A stretch of 45,130 bases of DNA, from NCBI RefSeq assembly GCF_900115845.1, contig NZ_FOXX01000023.1, positions 1 through 45,130 of the forward strand. The letters run 5' to 3'. The notes under the pieces are model-generated. The model was not told the DNA's origin, did not search any database, and saw only the letters and a list, made by a program, of their open reading frames with translations. Shown here piece by piece: positions 1-8,085 of this stretch. Source of the stretch: Priestia endophytica DSM 13796. Its GTDB lineage: Bacteria > Bacillota > Bacilli > Bacillales > Bacillaceae_H. Positions within the stretch are counted from its first letter, which is position 1. Each line of letters opens with the position of its first letter. A program made the translations under genes and the position numbers.

Positions 1-1
1 A

Positions 2-310
2 TCGTCCAGTTGTACGCTGCATAGTGACCAAGGATCTGTGTATACTTCTTATGCTTATCAAAAACAAGTCAAAGAAAGAGGCATGACTATGAGTATGTCC
101 CGAAAAGGGACGCCCGCAGACAATGCCTCCATTGAATCGTTTCACTCTTCTCTAAAGACTGAAACCTTCTACCTCGACAACTTAACCTGTACTACGACCG
201 CCATCGTAAAACAGATTGTCGAAGACTACATCACTTATTATAACAATATCCGTATCCAAACGAAACTAAATAACCAGTCTCCGGTCCAATACCGAAAACT
301 GGCTATTTAG
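2..310 (+). CDS. IS3-family transposase (OrfB), 3' end only
   Basis: The reading frame is open from the window edge, so the 5' part lies outside. The visible 102 codons are the C-terminal part of an IS3/IS150-type DDE integrase domain. An HSDQG motif close to the edge carries the second catalytic Asp. DNASIESFHSSLK carries the catalytic Glu. YNNIRIQTKLNNQSPVQYR is the usual C-terminal motif of the family. An ATG at 38 is internal and is not the start. The element ends just downstream of the convergent gdh gene. Whether the whole IS is intact cannot be judged from this window. Confidence 0.9.
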   Translation, partial: SSSCTLHSDQGSVYTSYAYQKQVKERGMTMSMSRKGTPADNASIESFHSSLKTETFYLDNLTCTTTAIVKQIVEDYITYYNNIRIQTKLNNQSPVQYRKLAI

Positions 311-317
311 ATGGTGT

Positions 318-356
318 TTTGATCCCTGTCTCAAAAACGGGGGGCAGTTCCTTTCA
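318..356 (+). repeat. Probable right end (terminal inverted repeat) of the IS3-family element
   Basis: Directly after the transposase stop lies a G-run followed by CAGTTCCTTTCA. Read inwards on the minus strand this is TGAAAGGAACTGCCCCCC, which fits the TG...CA ends and C-rich tips of many IS3-family members. The exact boundary and target duplication cannot be set without the left end. Confidence 0.45.
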
Positions 357-378
357 CCTAAAGGGGATTTTTTATTTA

Positions 379-1191
<813 letters not shown>

Positions 1192-1216
1192 TTAAAAATT
1201 AACTTTCACGTTAACG

Positions 1217-2068
1217 TTAACTCTTAGCCATTCCTAAGAATACGCCACCTAAAATAATGAGAATAATACCGATTGTAATGAATACAAGCTGGCGTTTTGA
1301 TTTCTTTTCTCCTAAGAGGAAAATACCGCCTAGTGTTGAGATTACAATTCCCATTTGTGATAATGAGAAGCTTGTAGCAACTCCTACTTTTGGCTGTGAG
1401 ATAAACAAGAACATATTTCCTGCAGCCCAAATGAGCCCTGGAATAATGTTGCGAATCGCATATTTATTAAATGGTTTATGTTTATACGTTAAAATGAGTC
1501 CACCAATAAACATCCCAATTGCTTGTGGAAATAGAGCTACCCATCCATCAACATTAAACAAACGTGCCACAACAACATAAATTAAATACCCGATGGTAGA
1601 AATAATAAGTGTAACAATCCCTTTTTTGAACTGAGCATTTTGATTGTCATCTTTCTTATCTTCCACTGATGTAAGCACAATCCCAATAACGATGAAAATT
1701 AATGCTAACACACCTAAAATAACGGTCGTTGTTGTTGACCACTCGTGAAATACAATAACGCCAAACAAAGCAGTTGATACAAGCTGCATACCTGTTGAAA
1801 TTGGCATTGTTTTTGAAACACCAATATAGTCAATAGTTTTCAACTGGTTGCTTTGTCCAAGTGCCCAAAACAATCCTGAAACGATTCCAACTATGAAAAT
1901 CGTTGGGGTCAACACTGGATGAACAACGAGATAGATAACAACAGAAAATAAAAGTGCACCGATTGTTGTTCCTAGTGTCTGACTATATGGACCTCCGCCT
2001 AATTTAACATTAAATAAGACGATACTCCCCCAAAAGATTGCTGGCAGAATAGCCAAGAGGATATCCAT
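1217..2068 (-). CDS. glcU: Glucose uptake protein, DMT superfamily
   Basis: A 283-residue, very hydrophobic protein with about ten predicted membrane segments and the GRP/RhaT-type drug-metabolite transporter layout. It opens with MDILLAILPAIFWGSIVLFN and contains the GQSNQLKTIDYIGVSKTMPIS segment typical of GlcU. It probably imports glucose by proton symport and feeds the downstream glucose dehydrogenase. The pairing glcU-gdh is conserved in Bacillus. It is divergent from azoR, and its promoter carries the same palindromic operator as azoR. There is no sign of truncation. Confidence 0.93.
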   Translation of the reverse strand: MDILLAILPAIFWGSIVLFNVKLGGGPYSQTLGTTIGALLFSVVIYLVVHPVLTPTIFIVGIVSGLFWALGQSNQLKTIDYIGVSKTMPISTGMQLVSTALFGVIVFHEWSTTTTVILGVLALIFIVIGIVLTSVEDKKDDNQNAQFKKGIVTLIISTIGYLIYVVVARLFNVDGWVALFPQAIGMFIGGLILTYKHKPFNKYAIRNIIPGLIWAAGNMFLFISQPKVGVATSFSLSQMGIVISTLGGIFLLGEKKSKRQLVFITIGIILIILGGVFLGMAKS

Positions 2069-2131
2069 TGATCCTAACCTTCTTTCTTAAATAAAAAGAT
2101 TTAAGTGCTTAACTTTTGTAAGCAACATCAC

Positions 2132-2146
2132 GTTACTAATAGTAAC
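2132..2146. promoter_or_regulatory. Palindromic operator, YodB-box-like, at glcU
   Basis: GTTACTAATAGTAAC is a perfect 7+1+7 palindrome overlapping the glcU -10 box. The reverse complement is identical, base for base, to the palindrome in front of azoR. It resembles the YodB box of B. subtilis (TACTATTTGTA core as I recall it). No YodB-type regulator gene is present in this window. Confidence 0.65.
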
Positions 2147-2168
2147 TTAAATTAAATAAAGGAGTCAA
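2139..2168 (-). promoter_or_regulatory. Sigma-A-type promoter of glcU-gdh
   Basis: On the minus strand TTGACT (2168-2163) is followed after 18 nt by TACTAT (2144-2139). The -10 box lies inside the palindrome at 2132-2146, so a bound protein would block RNA polymerase. This was read by eye; no start-site data are available. Confidence 0.6.
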
Positions 2169-2509
2169 TCATTTTGTTTAACTTACTTAATTATTAACTT
2201 AGTTTGGAAACCTTTTCTTTCTTCTTCTCCCTTCATCTTAAACCTTTAGAAATAAGTATTGGTAGCGATTACGTATAAATGGTCATTTTCAGTGTAAATT
2301 TTTTTTATTTTATGACCTTAGAATCAACTAATATAGCGCTACCAGTGGATATATTGCAATGTTAAGAAAATTCCATTCTTTCACTTCACTTTCAAAACTA
2401 TTCCTTATTTACAAAAGTGAAATGTTTCACAAATTAAAGTTTTCATTTTCTTTCATAACCTTCCTTATTCTTTCTATATATAGAATTATGTTACTGTAAA
2501 TCAAAATAG
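2169..2509. other. Long glcU/azoR intergenic region with several inverted repeats
   Basis: This AT-rich stretch has no convincing gene. It holds TGGTAGCG (2260-2267) facing CGCTACCA (2337-2344), with ATGGTCAT/ATGACC arms nested inside. It also holds the palindrome GTGAAATGTTTCAC at 2417-2430, which resembles the core of a Rex redox operator. The spacing allows binding sites for both divergent genes. Confidence 0.5.
2417..2430. promoter_or_regulatory. Rex-like palindrome
   Basis: GTGAAATGTTTCAC has perfect 6-bp arms around TG. The right half extends as TTTCACAA, matching the Rex consensus TTGTGA-N6-TCACAA. The left half begins AAGTGA, so it deviates at the two outer bases. It lies about 80 bp upstream of the azoR -35 box. 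The assignment is tentative. Confidence 0.35.
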
Positions 2510-2545
2510 TTGACTAAAATAAGTACACAGGTTACTATTAGTAAC
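2510..2545 (+). promoter_or_regulatory. azoR promoter with overlapping YodB-box-like operator
   Basis: TTGACT (2510-2515), a 17-nt spacer and TACTAT (2533-2538) form a sigma-A-type promoter. The palindrome GTTACTATTAGTAAC (2531-2545) covers the -10 box and is identical to the operator at glcU. In B. subtilis azoR1 is repressed by YodB through a similar box and released by quinones and diamide. This parallel is inference. Confidence 0.65.
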
Positions 2546-2617
2546 AAGGTTAACTTTTTGAAACTAACAATACTTTCGCGAGTATACATTTTAAAAATAG
2601 AAAGGTGTCGATTCATA

Positions 2618-3253
2618 ATGACAAAAGTATTATATATTACTGCACATCCACATGATGAGCAAACCTCTTACAGCATGGCAGCAGGTCAAGCATTTCTTGA
2701 GAGCTATAAAGAAAATAACCCAAGTGATGAAATTGTTCATATTGACTTGTACAAAGAAAACATTCCACACATTGATGCTGACATTTTCAGCGGATGGGGC
2801 AAACTTCGTTCAGGAAGTGAATTCACTGAGCTTTCTGAAGTAGAACAACAAAAAGTAAGTCGTCTTGCAGAACTGAACGAACAGTTCATTTCAGCTGATA
2901 AATATGTATTTGTTACACCACTATGGAACTTCTCATTCCCACCAGTAATGAAAGCATACTTAGATTCTGTAGCTGTGGCAGGGAAATCATTCAAATATAC
3001 AGAGCAAGGTCCTGTTGGCTTACTAACAGACAAAAAAGCCCTTCATATCCAAGCGCGTGGCGGCTACTATTCAGAAGGTCCTGCAGCAGACTTAGAAATG
3101 GGTCATCGTTATATTGGCATTATGATGAACTTCTTCGGTGTTCCGTCATTTGAAGGTCTATTTATTGAAGGCCATAATGCAGAGCCAAGCAAAGCTGAAG
3201 AGATTAAAGCAGATGGCATTAAACGTGCAAAAGAGTTAGGAAAACAATTCTAA
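2618..3253 (+). CDS. azoR: FMN-dependent NADH-azoreductase / quinone reductase
   Basis: Two-electron reduction of quinones and azo compounds using NADH and FMN; soluble flavodoxin-like enzyme. With the start at 2618 the protein has 211 residues, the length of B. subtilis AzoR1. [14 protein letters not shown] is the first beta strand and phosphate loop. [18 protein letters not shown] and [12 protein letters not shown] are the FMN-binding and dimer segments of the family. I chose the ATG at 2618 because AAAGGTG at 2601-2607 precedes it; the frame extends up to 2510, but that part is the promoter. The gene stands alone before a strong terminator and is divergent from glcU-gdh, with which it shares an operator. 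Confidence 0.93.
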   Translation: MTKVLYITAHPHDEQTSYSMAAGQAFLESYKENNPSDEIVHIDLYKENIPHIDADIFSGWGKLRSGSEFTELSEVEQQKVSRLAELNEQFISADKYVFVTPLWNFSFPPVMKAYLDSVAVAGKSFKYTEQGPVGLLTDKKALHIQARGGYYSEGPAADLEMGHRYIGIMMNFFGVPSFEGLFIEGHNAEPSKAEEIKADGIKRAKELGKQF

Positions 3254-3264
3254 TCTTAAATTAT

Positions 3265-3304
3265 AAAAAAGAGCGAGACTGTTCAAACAGTCTCGCTCTT
3301 TTTT
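3265..3304. terminator. Bidirectional terminator between azoR and yetJ-like gene
   Basis: A GAGCGAGACTGTT arm (3271-3283) pairs with AACAGTCTCGCTC (3286-3298). It has an A-run before and a T-run after, so it can serve both convergent genes. Confidence 0.93.
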
Positions 3305-3305
3305 C

Positions 3306-3953
3306 TTAATCATCGCTACCAAGAATACCGAAGAAGCGAAGTAAATTAATAAACAAGTTAATGAAATCTAAGTATAGAGATAAAGCAAGTAATGGTACGT
3401 CTGCTTCTGTAATCTGCATTCTCTTCATTTGGTTAAAATCATATAGAACGTAAAGAGAAAATACGATTGTTCCAATAACAGATAAAGCCATTAAAGAACC
3501 TGATGTAAGTCCTCCTGTAAATAAACCAAATAGACTTACAAAAAGCATTGATAGAACAGCAACTAATAAGAATGAAGATAAAAATGATAAATCTTTTTTC
3601 ATTTTTGATCCAATCACAGCCATTACTAAGAAAATACCGAACGTAGAACCAAACGCCTGCAAAACAACGTTTGCTCCACTCATTGATACATAATAGCTTA
3701 CAATTGGATATGTTGTAATCCCTGAAATAGCTGCAAAAGCATACACAAAGGCATAGCCAACACGGCTTTTTCGTCTTAACCAAAAAGCTGCAATCAGCAT
3801 AACAACTTCAGCAACTGCAAGCGGCAGCATTAATGCAGTAGGCACGAATTGCCCTATGTATAATCCAACTGTTGCAATGAGCAGTGTTAATACAAATGTA
3901 GATAAGACCTTTTGAAATAGAGGTCTCTCTTGTACTGATACGTCTTTTAACAC
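3306..3953 (-). CDS. Bax-inhibitor-1 family membrane protein (YetJ-like calcium leak channel)
   Basis: A 215-residue protein with about seven transmembrane helices, the size of B. subtilis YetJ. BsYetJ is a pH-sensitive calcium leak channel in which two Asp residues (171 and 195) form the gate and pH sensor. Both are present here as Asp172 in LYDFNQM and Asp196 in YLDFINLF, shifted by one residue. The start is GTG, preceded by GAGGAGGG at a good distance. The gene is monocistronic and convergent with azoR. The family call is firm; channel activity is inferred from the conserved Asp pair. Confidence 0.9.
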   Translation of the reverse strand: MLKDVSVQERPLFQKVLSTFVLTLLIATVGLYIGQFVPTALMLPLAVAEVVMLIAAFWLRRKSRVGYAFVYAFAAISGITTYPIVSYYVSMSGANVVLQAFGSTFGIFLVMAVIGSKMKKDLSFLSSFLLVAVLSMLFVSLFGLFTGGLTSGSLMALSVIGTIVFSLYVLYDFNQMKRMQITEADVPLLALSLYLDFINLFINLLRFFGILGSDD

Positions 3954-4266
3954 TCTAATCCCTCCTCTTTTTCCTATATTATATTTTCTATCCCATAATT
4001 TCCATCTTTTTTAAGAATTTAGTTCTATGTTTCTGATTAATACTTTTCTAAAAAAAGTTCTTACTATACGGGTAACTTTCAAGAAGAAGGATCAAAAAGC
4101 AAATATTTGAATTACCGTAGAAGGGATATTGTTCTCTCGAGAGCTATGTTATCGTAGTAACATATTGCTGTTCTATTTTCTGTTATAGTTTCTATCATAT
4201 CTAAAGCTTATTTTAATCAAGTAGTATAAGCTAATCTCTCTCCAACACCCTATCCATATATATCCA
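3954..4266. other. Intergenic region with two palindromes
   Basis: No gene is seen. CTCTCGAGAG (4134-4143) is a perfect 10-bp palindrome. ATGTTA-TCGTAG-TAACAT (4146-4163) follows three bases later. On the minus strand the latter reads GTTACTACGATAAC, which shares its GTTACTA and TAAC ends with the azoR/glcU operator but is one base shorter. Confidence 0.5.
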
Positions 4267-4295
4267 TTGCGAAGAAATCAGACAATGTTTATAAT
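4267..4295 (+). promoter_or_regulatory. Sigma-A-type promoter of the acyltransferase gene
   Basis: TTGCGA (4267-4272), 17 nt, then a consensus TATAAT (4290-4295). The next gene starts at 4334. Confidence 0.65.
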
Positions 4296-4333
4296 TCTAA
4301 GTGTTTTATAACAGAATCGCAAAGGAGGGCACT

Positions 4334-5470
4334 ATGAATAAAAACGATAGGGATTTAGCCCTGGCATCAAATACATCAGTATCAAAAATAGAGCCAAGCT
4401 CTAAAAAGAAAAAGAAAGTTTTAAATGAAATTACGATTATAAGAGCCTTAGCATGTCTAAGCATTGTAATGCTCCATTCAACAACATTTACAGTCAACTA
4501 TGCGCAAGAAGGAATACTTGTTACAACATTAGCAACAATACTTTGTTTTGGTACTCCAACTTTCGTTTTCATATCTGGATTAATTTTAGCTTATTCATAT
4601 CCTAACAAGCTTCCGAAAGGATTCTATTGGAAAAGAATTAAATTAATTTTATTTCCATTCATTTTTATGGCAATCTTCTATGCTGTATTCTCAGGACGTG
4701 CTGTACCTGAACAAATTCCAAGCTTGATTTGGAACAACCTCACAGGTGGATATCACGGCTGGTTTGTATTAGTTATCTTTCAGTTTTATGTTTTACATCA
4801 TTTATTTACAAAATTCTTTTACAAACTACCAGCTGCGCTTGTTTTAAGCATTTCGTTAATTATTAACGTAGCTTATTTGTCCATCTTCAACTTTATACAA
4901 CCTACTTCTTACACACCTTTTACAAGTTATCTGTGGAGCGGCGGATACTATATCCCGTTTGTAGCTTGGTTATTTTATTTCTCTTTGTCATATTATTGTG
5001 GAAAAAACTTCATGACTTTTGTAGAAAGCTTAAAAAGATTCAAAGCGCTGATTTTCTTTTTCTTAATCGTTTCATTAGGTGTGCTTATATATAATAATGT
5101 GAATGAATATTTAGCAGTAGGATCAAAGCGGATTGATATTATTTTCTTTACCGTTATGATGATTCTGTTCCTACTCCTTGTATGCCAAAGCCTTAAGAAG
5201 ACGCCGAAGATCCTAACGATTGTCAGCCAATATTCGTTCGGTATCTATCTTGCTCATTGGTTCTATCTTACAATTATTCGAGACTTCATTGCTTCACAAG
5301 GGTGGAAGCTCGGTTACATGCAAATTCCCGTCTTGTTCATTTCAGCTCTTCTAAGCTGTATTATTACGATTAATATCCTAAATCGTTTTCCATTTGGTAA
5401 ATATATGATCGGGAAGATTAATCGTAAGAAACAAACTCCTGTAAAAAAAGAGACCGTTGTTACTGGGTAA
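4334..5470 (+). CDS. Acyltransferase-3 family membrane protein (OafA/WecH/IcaC-like)
   Basis: A 378-residue protein with about ten membrane segments. The N-terminus is a hydrophilic, lysine-rich cytoplasmic tail of about 30 residues. The first helix holds ITIIRALACLSIVMLHST, with the Arg and His typical of acyltransferase-3 enzymes that O-acetylate cell-surface sugars. The C-terminus is again polar and basic. I chose the ATG at 4334 because AAAGGAGGG at 4321-4327 precedes it; a frame extension to 4301 crosses the ribosome site. The gene is monocistronic. The acceptor (exopolysaccharide, teichoic acid or peptidoglycan) cannot be told from sequence, and no polysaccharide cluster flanks it. Confidence 0.85.
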   Translation: MNKNDRDLALASNTSVSKIEPSSKKKKKVLNEITIIRALACLSIVMLHSTTFTVNYAQEGILVTTLATILCFGTPTFVFISGLILAYSYPNKLPKGFYWKRIKLILFPFIFMAIFYAVFSGRAVPEQIPSLIWNNLTGGYHGWFVLVIFQFYVLHHLFTKFFYKLPAALVLSISLIINVAYLSIFNFIQPTSYTPFTSYLWSGGYYIPFVAWLFYFSLSYYCGKNFMTFVESLKRFKALIFFFLIVSLGVLIYNNVNEYLAVGSKRIDIIFFTVMMILFLLLVCQSLKKTPKILTIVSQYSFGIYLAHWFYLTIIRDFIASQGWKLGYMQIPVLFISALLSCIITINILNRFPFGKYMIGKINRKKQTPVKKETVVTG

Positions 5471-5485
5471 TGGTGTTTAATAAGA

Positions 5486-5523
5486 AAAGTTTGCTTTATC
5501 GAGTGATAAAGCAAGCTTTTTTG
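5486..5523. terminator. Terminator between acyltransferase and gntP
   Basis: TTGCTTTATC (5491-5500) pairs with GATAAAGCAA (5505-5514) and a T-run follows on plus. The A-rich left flank gives T residues on minus, so it may act both ways. Confidence 0.85.
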
Positions 5524-5535
5524 TTTGGGGATTTA

Positions 5536-6870
5536 TTAAAGAAACATCCCAAGCAATAGAACACAGGCTAGACCTGTTACAGAAAGAACGGTTGTGAGTA
5601 AACTCCATGTTTGAAATGTCTCTTTCATGCTTAAGCCAAAGTACTCTTTTACCATCCAAAACCCTGCATCGTTCACATGACAAAAAATAACGCTTCCCGC
5701 TCCTGTTGCTAATACAATTAAAGCGGGATTGACCGTGCTTGCTACCATAAGAGGAGCTACTAATCCTGCTGTTGTTAAAGCTGCTACTGTTGCAGATCCT
5801 AAACATAGCCTCAAAAGAGCTGCAATCATCCAAGCAACTAAAAGAGGAGACAGGTTTGTATCTTGAAATAAAGAAGCTACATAGTCTCCGACTCCCCCGT
5901 CTACTAGAACTTGCTTGAATGCCCCTCCTCCCCCAATAATGAGAAGCATCATCGCAATTTGAGCAATAGATTTTGATAAAGAATCTCCGATATCTGCCAT
6001 CGGGATTTTCCTTGCATATCCCATTGTATAAATTGCAAGTAATAGAGAGATCAACATGGCTGTTCCAGGCATCCCAATAAATTCAACCATCTCTTTTATT
6101 TTGGATTCTTCGCGAAACAATAGAGACATAACGGTCGCAATTGCCATAAAAATAACCGGAAATAAAGAAGTTAAAACACTAATGCCAAATCCAGGAGTAT
6201 CCCCAAGCTTAAACTCTTTACGAGGGCCTAATGCTGTTAAATTTCCGCTTCTTTTATAAGCATTTGGAAATACCTTCATCGCAAATTTATTAAACAATGG
6301 GCCTGCTACAATCGTGGTTGGGATACCAATAATGATACCTAACAAAAGAACTTGCCCAATGTTTGCTTCATATGCGAGTGAGATAGCTGTTGGAGCTGGA
6401 TGTGGAGGTAAAAATCCATGTGTCACGTTCAATGCCGCTGCCATTGGAATCCCAAGGTATAAGAAAGGAACCTTCAACTCTTTTGCAATCGCATAAATGA
6501 TGGGAATCAACAAAACAAGACCAACTTCAAAAAATAGAGCAATTCCAATAATGAAAGAAGAGACTACAACTGCAAACTGAATTCTCTTTCGCCCACACGT
6601 ATTGATAAGTGTAATCGCAATACGATAACCACCACCTGCGTCTGACACAAGCTTACCAAGCATTGCCCCTAATCCAAATACTAATGCTAAATGCCCTAGC
6701 TGACCGCCAATTCCCGCTTCAATTGAAAGCACAATCTTATTGAGTTCCATTCCAAGACCAATCGCAACTAAAAAGGAAACAACAACAAGTGAAACAAAAG
6801 TATTTAGCTTTACTTTCATAATTAAAAATAAAAGAATAAGAACTCCTATTGCTACAATCAAAATCGGCAT
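5536..6870 (-). CDS. gntP: Gluconate:H+ symporter, GntP family
   Basis: A 444-residue permease with about 12 to 14 hydrophobic segments. It shows the GntP hallmarks GLGAMLGKLVSDAGGGYRIA near residue 70, the FFEVGLVLLIPI helix, and THGFLPPHPAPTAI near 150. Near the C-terminus GSATVAALTTAG and FCHVNDAGFW are also family motifs. It imports gluconate, the product of the nearby glucose dehydrogenase. No gluconate kinase, gntR or gntZ is adjacent, so this is a solitary permease gene. A cre-like sequence lies upstream, consistent with carbon catabolite repression. Substrate specificity within the family (gluconate versus other sugar acids) is not fixed by sequence alone. Confidence 0.92.
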   Translation of the reverse strand: MPILIVAIGVLILLFLIMKVKLNTFVSLVVVSFLVAIGLGMELNKIVLSIEAGIGGQLGHLALVFGLGAMLGKLVSDAGGGYRIAITLINTCGRKRIQFAVVVSSFIIGIALFFEVGLVLLIPIIYAIAKELKVPFLYLGIPMAAALNVTHGFLPPHPAPTAISLAYEANIGQVLLLGIIIGIPTTIVAGPLFNKFAMKVFPNAYKRSGNLTALGPRKEFKLGDTPGFGISVLTSLFPVIFMAIATVMSLLFREESKIKEMVEFIGMPGTAMLISLLLAIYTMGYARKIPMADIGDSLSKSIAQIAMMLLIIGGGGAFKQVLVDGGVGDYVASLFQDTNLSPLLVAWMIAALLRLCLGSATVAALTTAGLVAPLMVASTVNPALIVLATGAGSVIFCHVNDAGFWMVKEYFGLSMKETFQTWSLLTTVLSVTGLACVLLLGMFL

Positions 6871-6942
6871 CTTCTTCTCCCCCTAATTATTATTATGTTT
6901 TATAAAACCTCAGAAATTTGAAATCACCTCCCTTCTAGATAA

Positions 6943-6974
6943 GAATATAAATGAATGCGCTTTCATTTATATTC
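6943..6974. promoter_or_regulatory. cre-like site inside a 13-bp inverted repeat upstream of gntP
   Basis: GAATATAAATGAA (6943-6955) and TTCATTTATATTC (6962-6974) are perfect arms around TGCGCT. The centre, TGAATGCGCTTTCA (6952-6965), differs from the CcpA consensus TGWNANCGNTNWCA at one position. It lies downstream of the proposed gntP -10 box, where CcpA acts as a roadblock. Confidence 0.65.
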
Positions 6975-7021
6975 TCTTTTCTTCCTTTTATCGGAAAATG
7001 ACCAATAAAATAATATAAAGT

Positions 7022-7030
7022 ATTATAGCA
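7022..7030 (-). promoter_or_regulatory. Extended -10 promoter candidate for gntP
   Basis: On the minus strand TGCTATAAT is an extended -10 box (TGn plus consensus TATAAT). No good -35 box is visible at the usual distance, which extended -10 promoters tolerate. Confidence 0.45.
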
Positions 7031-7090
7031 TCTTTTGGTTAATTTATGATTATTTTTTGATAATATGTTTCTTGTTTATTTTTATATGCA

Positions 7091-7128
7091 AACAACAAAA
7101 AAGCAAGATAGACATGCTACCTTGCTTT
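7091..7128 (-). terminator. Terminator of the small protein gene at 7146
   Basis: Read on minus, GCAAGGTAG pairs with CTATCTTGC (one G-U pair), followed by a T-rich run with six consecutive Ts. Confidence 0.75.
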
Positions 7129-7145
7129 CCTTTACACTTTTTATC

Positions 7146-7442
7146 TTACTTTTTCTGACTTTCTAGCTCTTCCAATTCCATATGTGTTTGCGGGAACCCG
7201 TTTGCTACCCAATCTGATTTTAAAACTGAATCATATTGAGTAAGCCCTTCTTCATCTCTTGCTTTATCCGCATCAACGCTCTCTACTTGATCGATTTTTT
7301 TACTGTTTCTCATATCTGTATCTGGACGTACTTTAAAAGATGCTTTTCTTTTCTTTTTATATGCAGCAACCGCTAGTGCTGCACCACCTGTTGAAATGAG
7401 TGTACCAAGTACCACTTTCTTTTTCTTCGATTTCGTCATCAT
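7146..7442 (-). CDS. Small conserved hypothetical protein with one N-terminal membrane segment
   Basis: 98 residues. The N-terminus has a lysine patch (KSKKKK), then a short helix VVLGTLISTGGAALAVAAY, then another lysine/arginine patch. The rest is polar and acidic and contains DVADKAR-like and VLKSDWVANGFPQTHMELEEL stretches that look conserved rather than low-complexity. TGGAGGG precedes the ATG. I do not recognise a named family. The layout suggests a small membrane-attached protein with a cytoplasmic or extracytoplasmic tail. It has its own terminator and is transcribed alone, upstream of gntP on the same strand. Confidence 0.7.
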   Translation of the reverse strand: MMTKSKKKKVVLGTLISTGGAALAVAAYKKKRKASFKVRPDTDMRNSKKIDQVESVDADKARDEEGLTQYDSVLKSDWVANGFPQTHMELEELESQKK

Positions 7443-7618
7443 ATTTATTCCCTCCAGTTTTGATATTTTCTCTCTTATTATTTGTTGTACCCGTTTTTTG
7501 AATTTTAAAAAGTTTCATTTGTGTAACAAATGAGTTTCCTCTTAAAAGCATTAGACGAGCATTTTATTATTTCATATAGTAAAATATATATATTACTAAC
7601 AAAGAGGTGCAAAGCATT

Positions 7619-8074
7619 TTGAAAAAAGTTTTATCAATCTTTACGCTTATGATGGTGGTAGCTGCTATGGTGCTTCCACATGCAGCAGAAGCAAGAGGTT
7701 ACAGCAGTGGGGCACGAAGCCATTCATATAGCACACCAAGCTCTAGCTATTCATCTAAGAGTACGAGCGGCTACTCTTCTAATAAAAGCTATTCTGGCGG
7801 AACATCTACGAGGAAAGACAACTCACAAACATCTACAAACTCAACTCAAAAAAATTCAAACACAACAGCTAACAACAAAAAACCTTCAACAGCTAAGAAA
7901 ATTGCTTCTTATGCCGGTGCATTTGGGATCGGTGCTTTATTAGGAAGTATGTTCCATCCATTTGGCGGAGCAGGAGCTGGATTCTCGATGTTCGGTCTGC
8001 TATTAGATATCGTAGTCATCCTTGTTATCGTATGGCTCATTAAAAAAATCTTCACAAGAAGGAAGTCATCCTAG
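7619..8074 (+). CDS. Secreted or membrane-anchored Ser/Tyr/Gly-rich hypothetical protein
   Basis: With a TTG start at 7619 the protein has 151 residues. AAAGAGGTG at 7601-7609 is its ribosome site; the GTG at 7607 is part of that site and a poor start. Residues 1-26 form a signal peptide ending in an AEA cleavage motif. A repeat-poor, Ser/Tyr/Gly/Thr/Asn-rich linker follows to about residue 85. A glycine-rich hydrophobic stretch and a final helix (LLLDIVVILVIVWLIKKIF) with a basic tail come last. Bacillus genomes carry similar short secreted proteins with a glycine-rich membrane end, but I cannot name this one. The next gene starts 12 bp downstream, so they are probably co-transcribed. Confidence 0.75.
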   Translation: MKKVLSIFTLMMVVAAMVLPHAAEARGYSSGARSHSYSTPSSSYSSKSTSGYSSNKSYSGGTSTRKDNSQTSTNSTQKNSNTTANNKKPSTAKKIASYAGAFGIGALLGSMFHPFGGAGAGFSMFGLLLDIVVILVIVWLIKKIFTRRKSS

Positions 8075-8085
8075 AAAGAGGTTAA

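Noticed and set aside
2510-2617. N-terminal extension of azoR by 36 codons
   Set aside because: The extension would translate the promoter and operator. The ATG at 2618 has a ribosome site and gives the family length of 211.
7619-8074. Secreted protein as a bacteriocin or pheromone precursor
   Set aside because: It is 151 residues with a C-terminal membrane helix and has no processing or export partner gene nearby.
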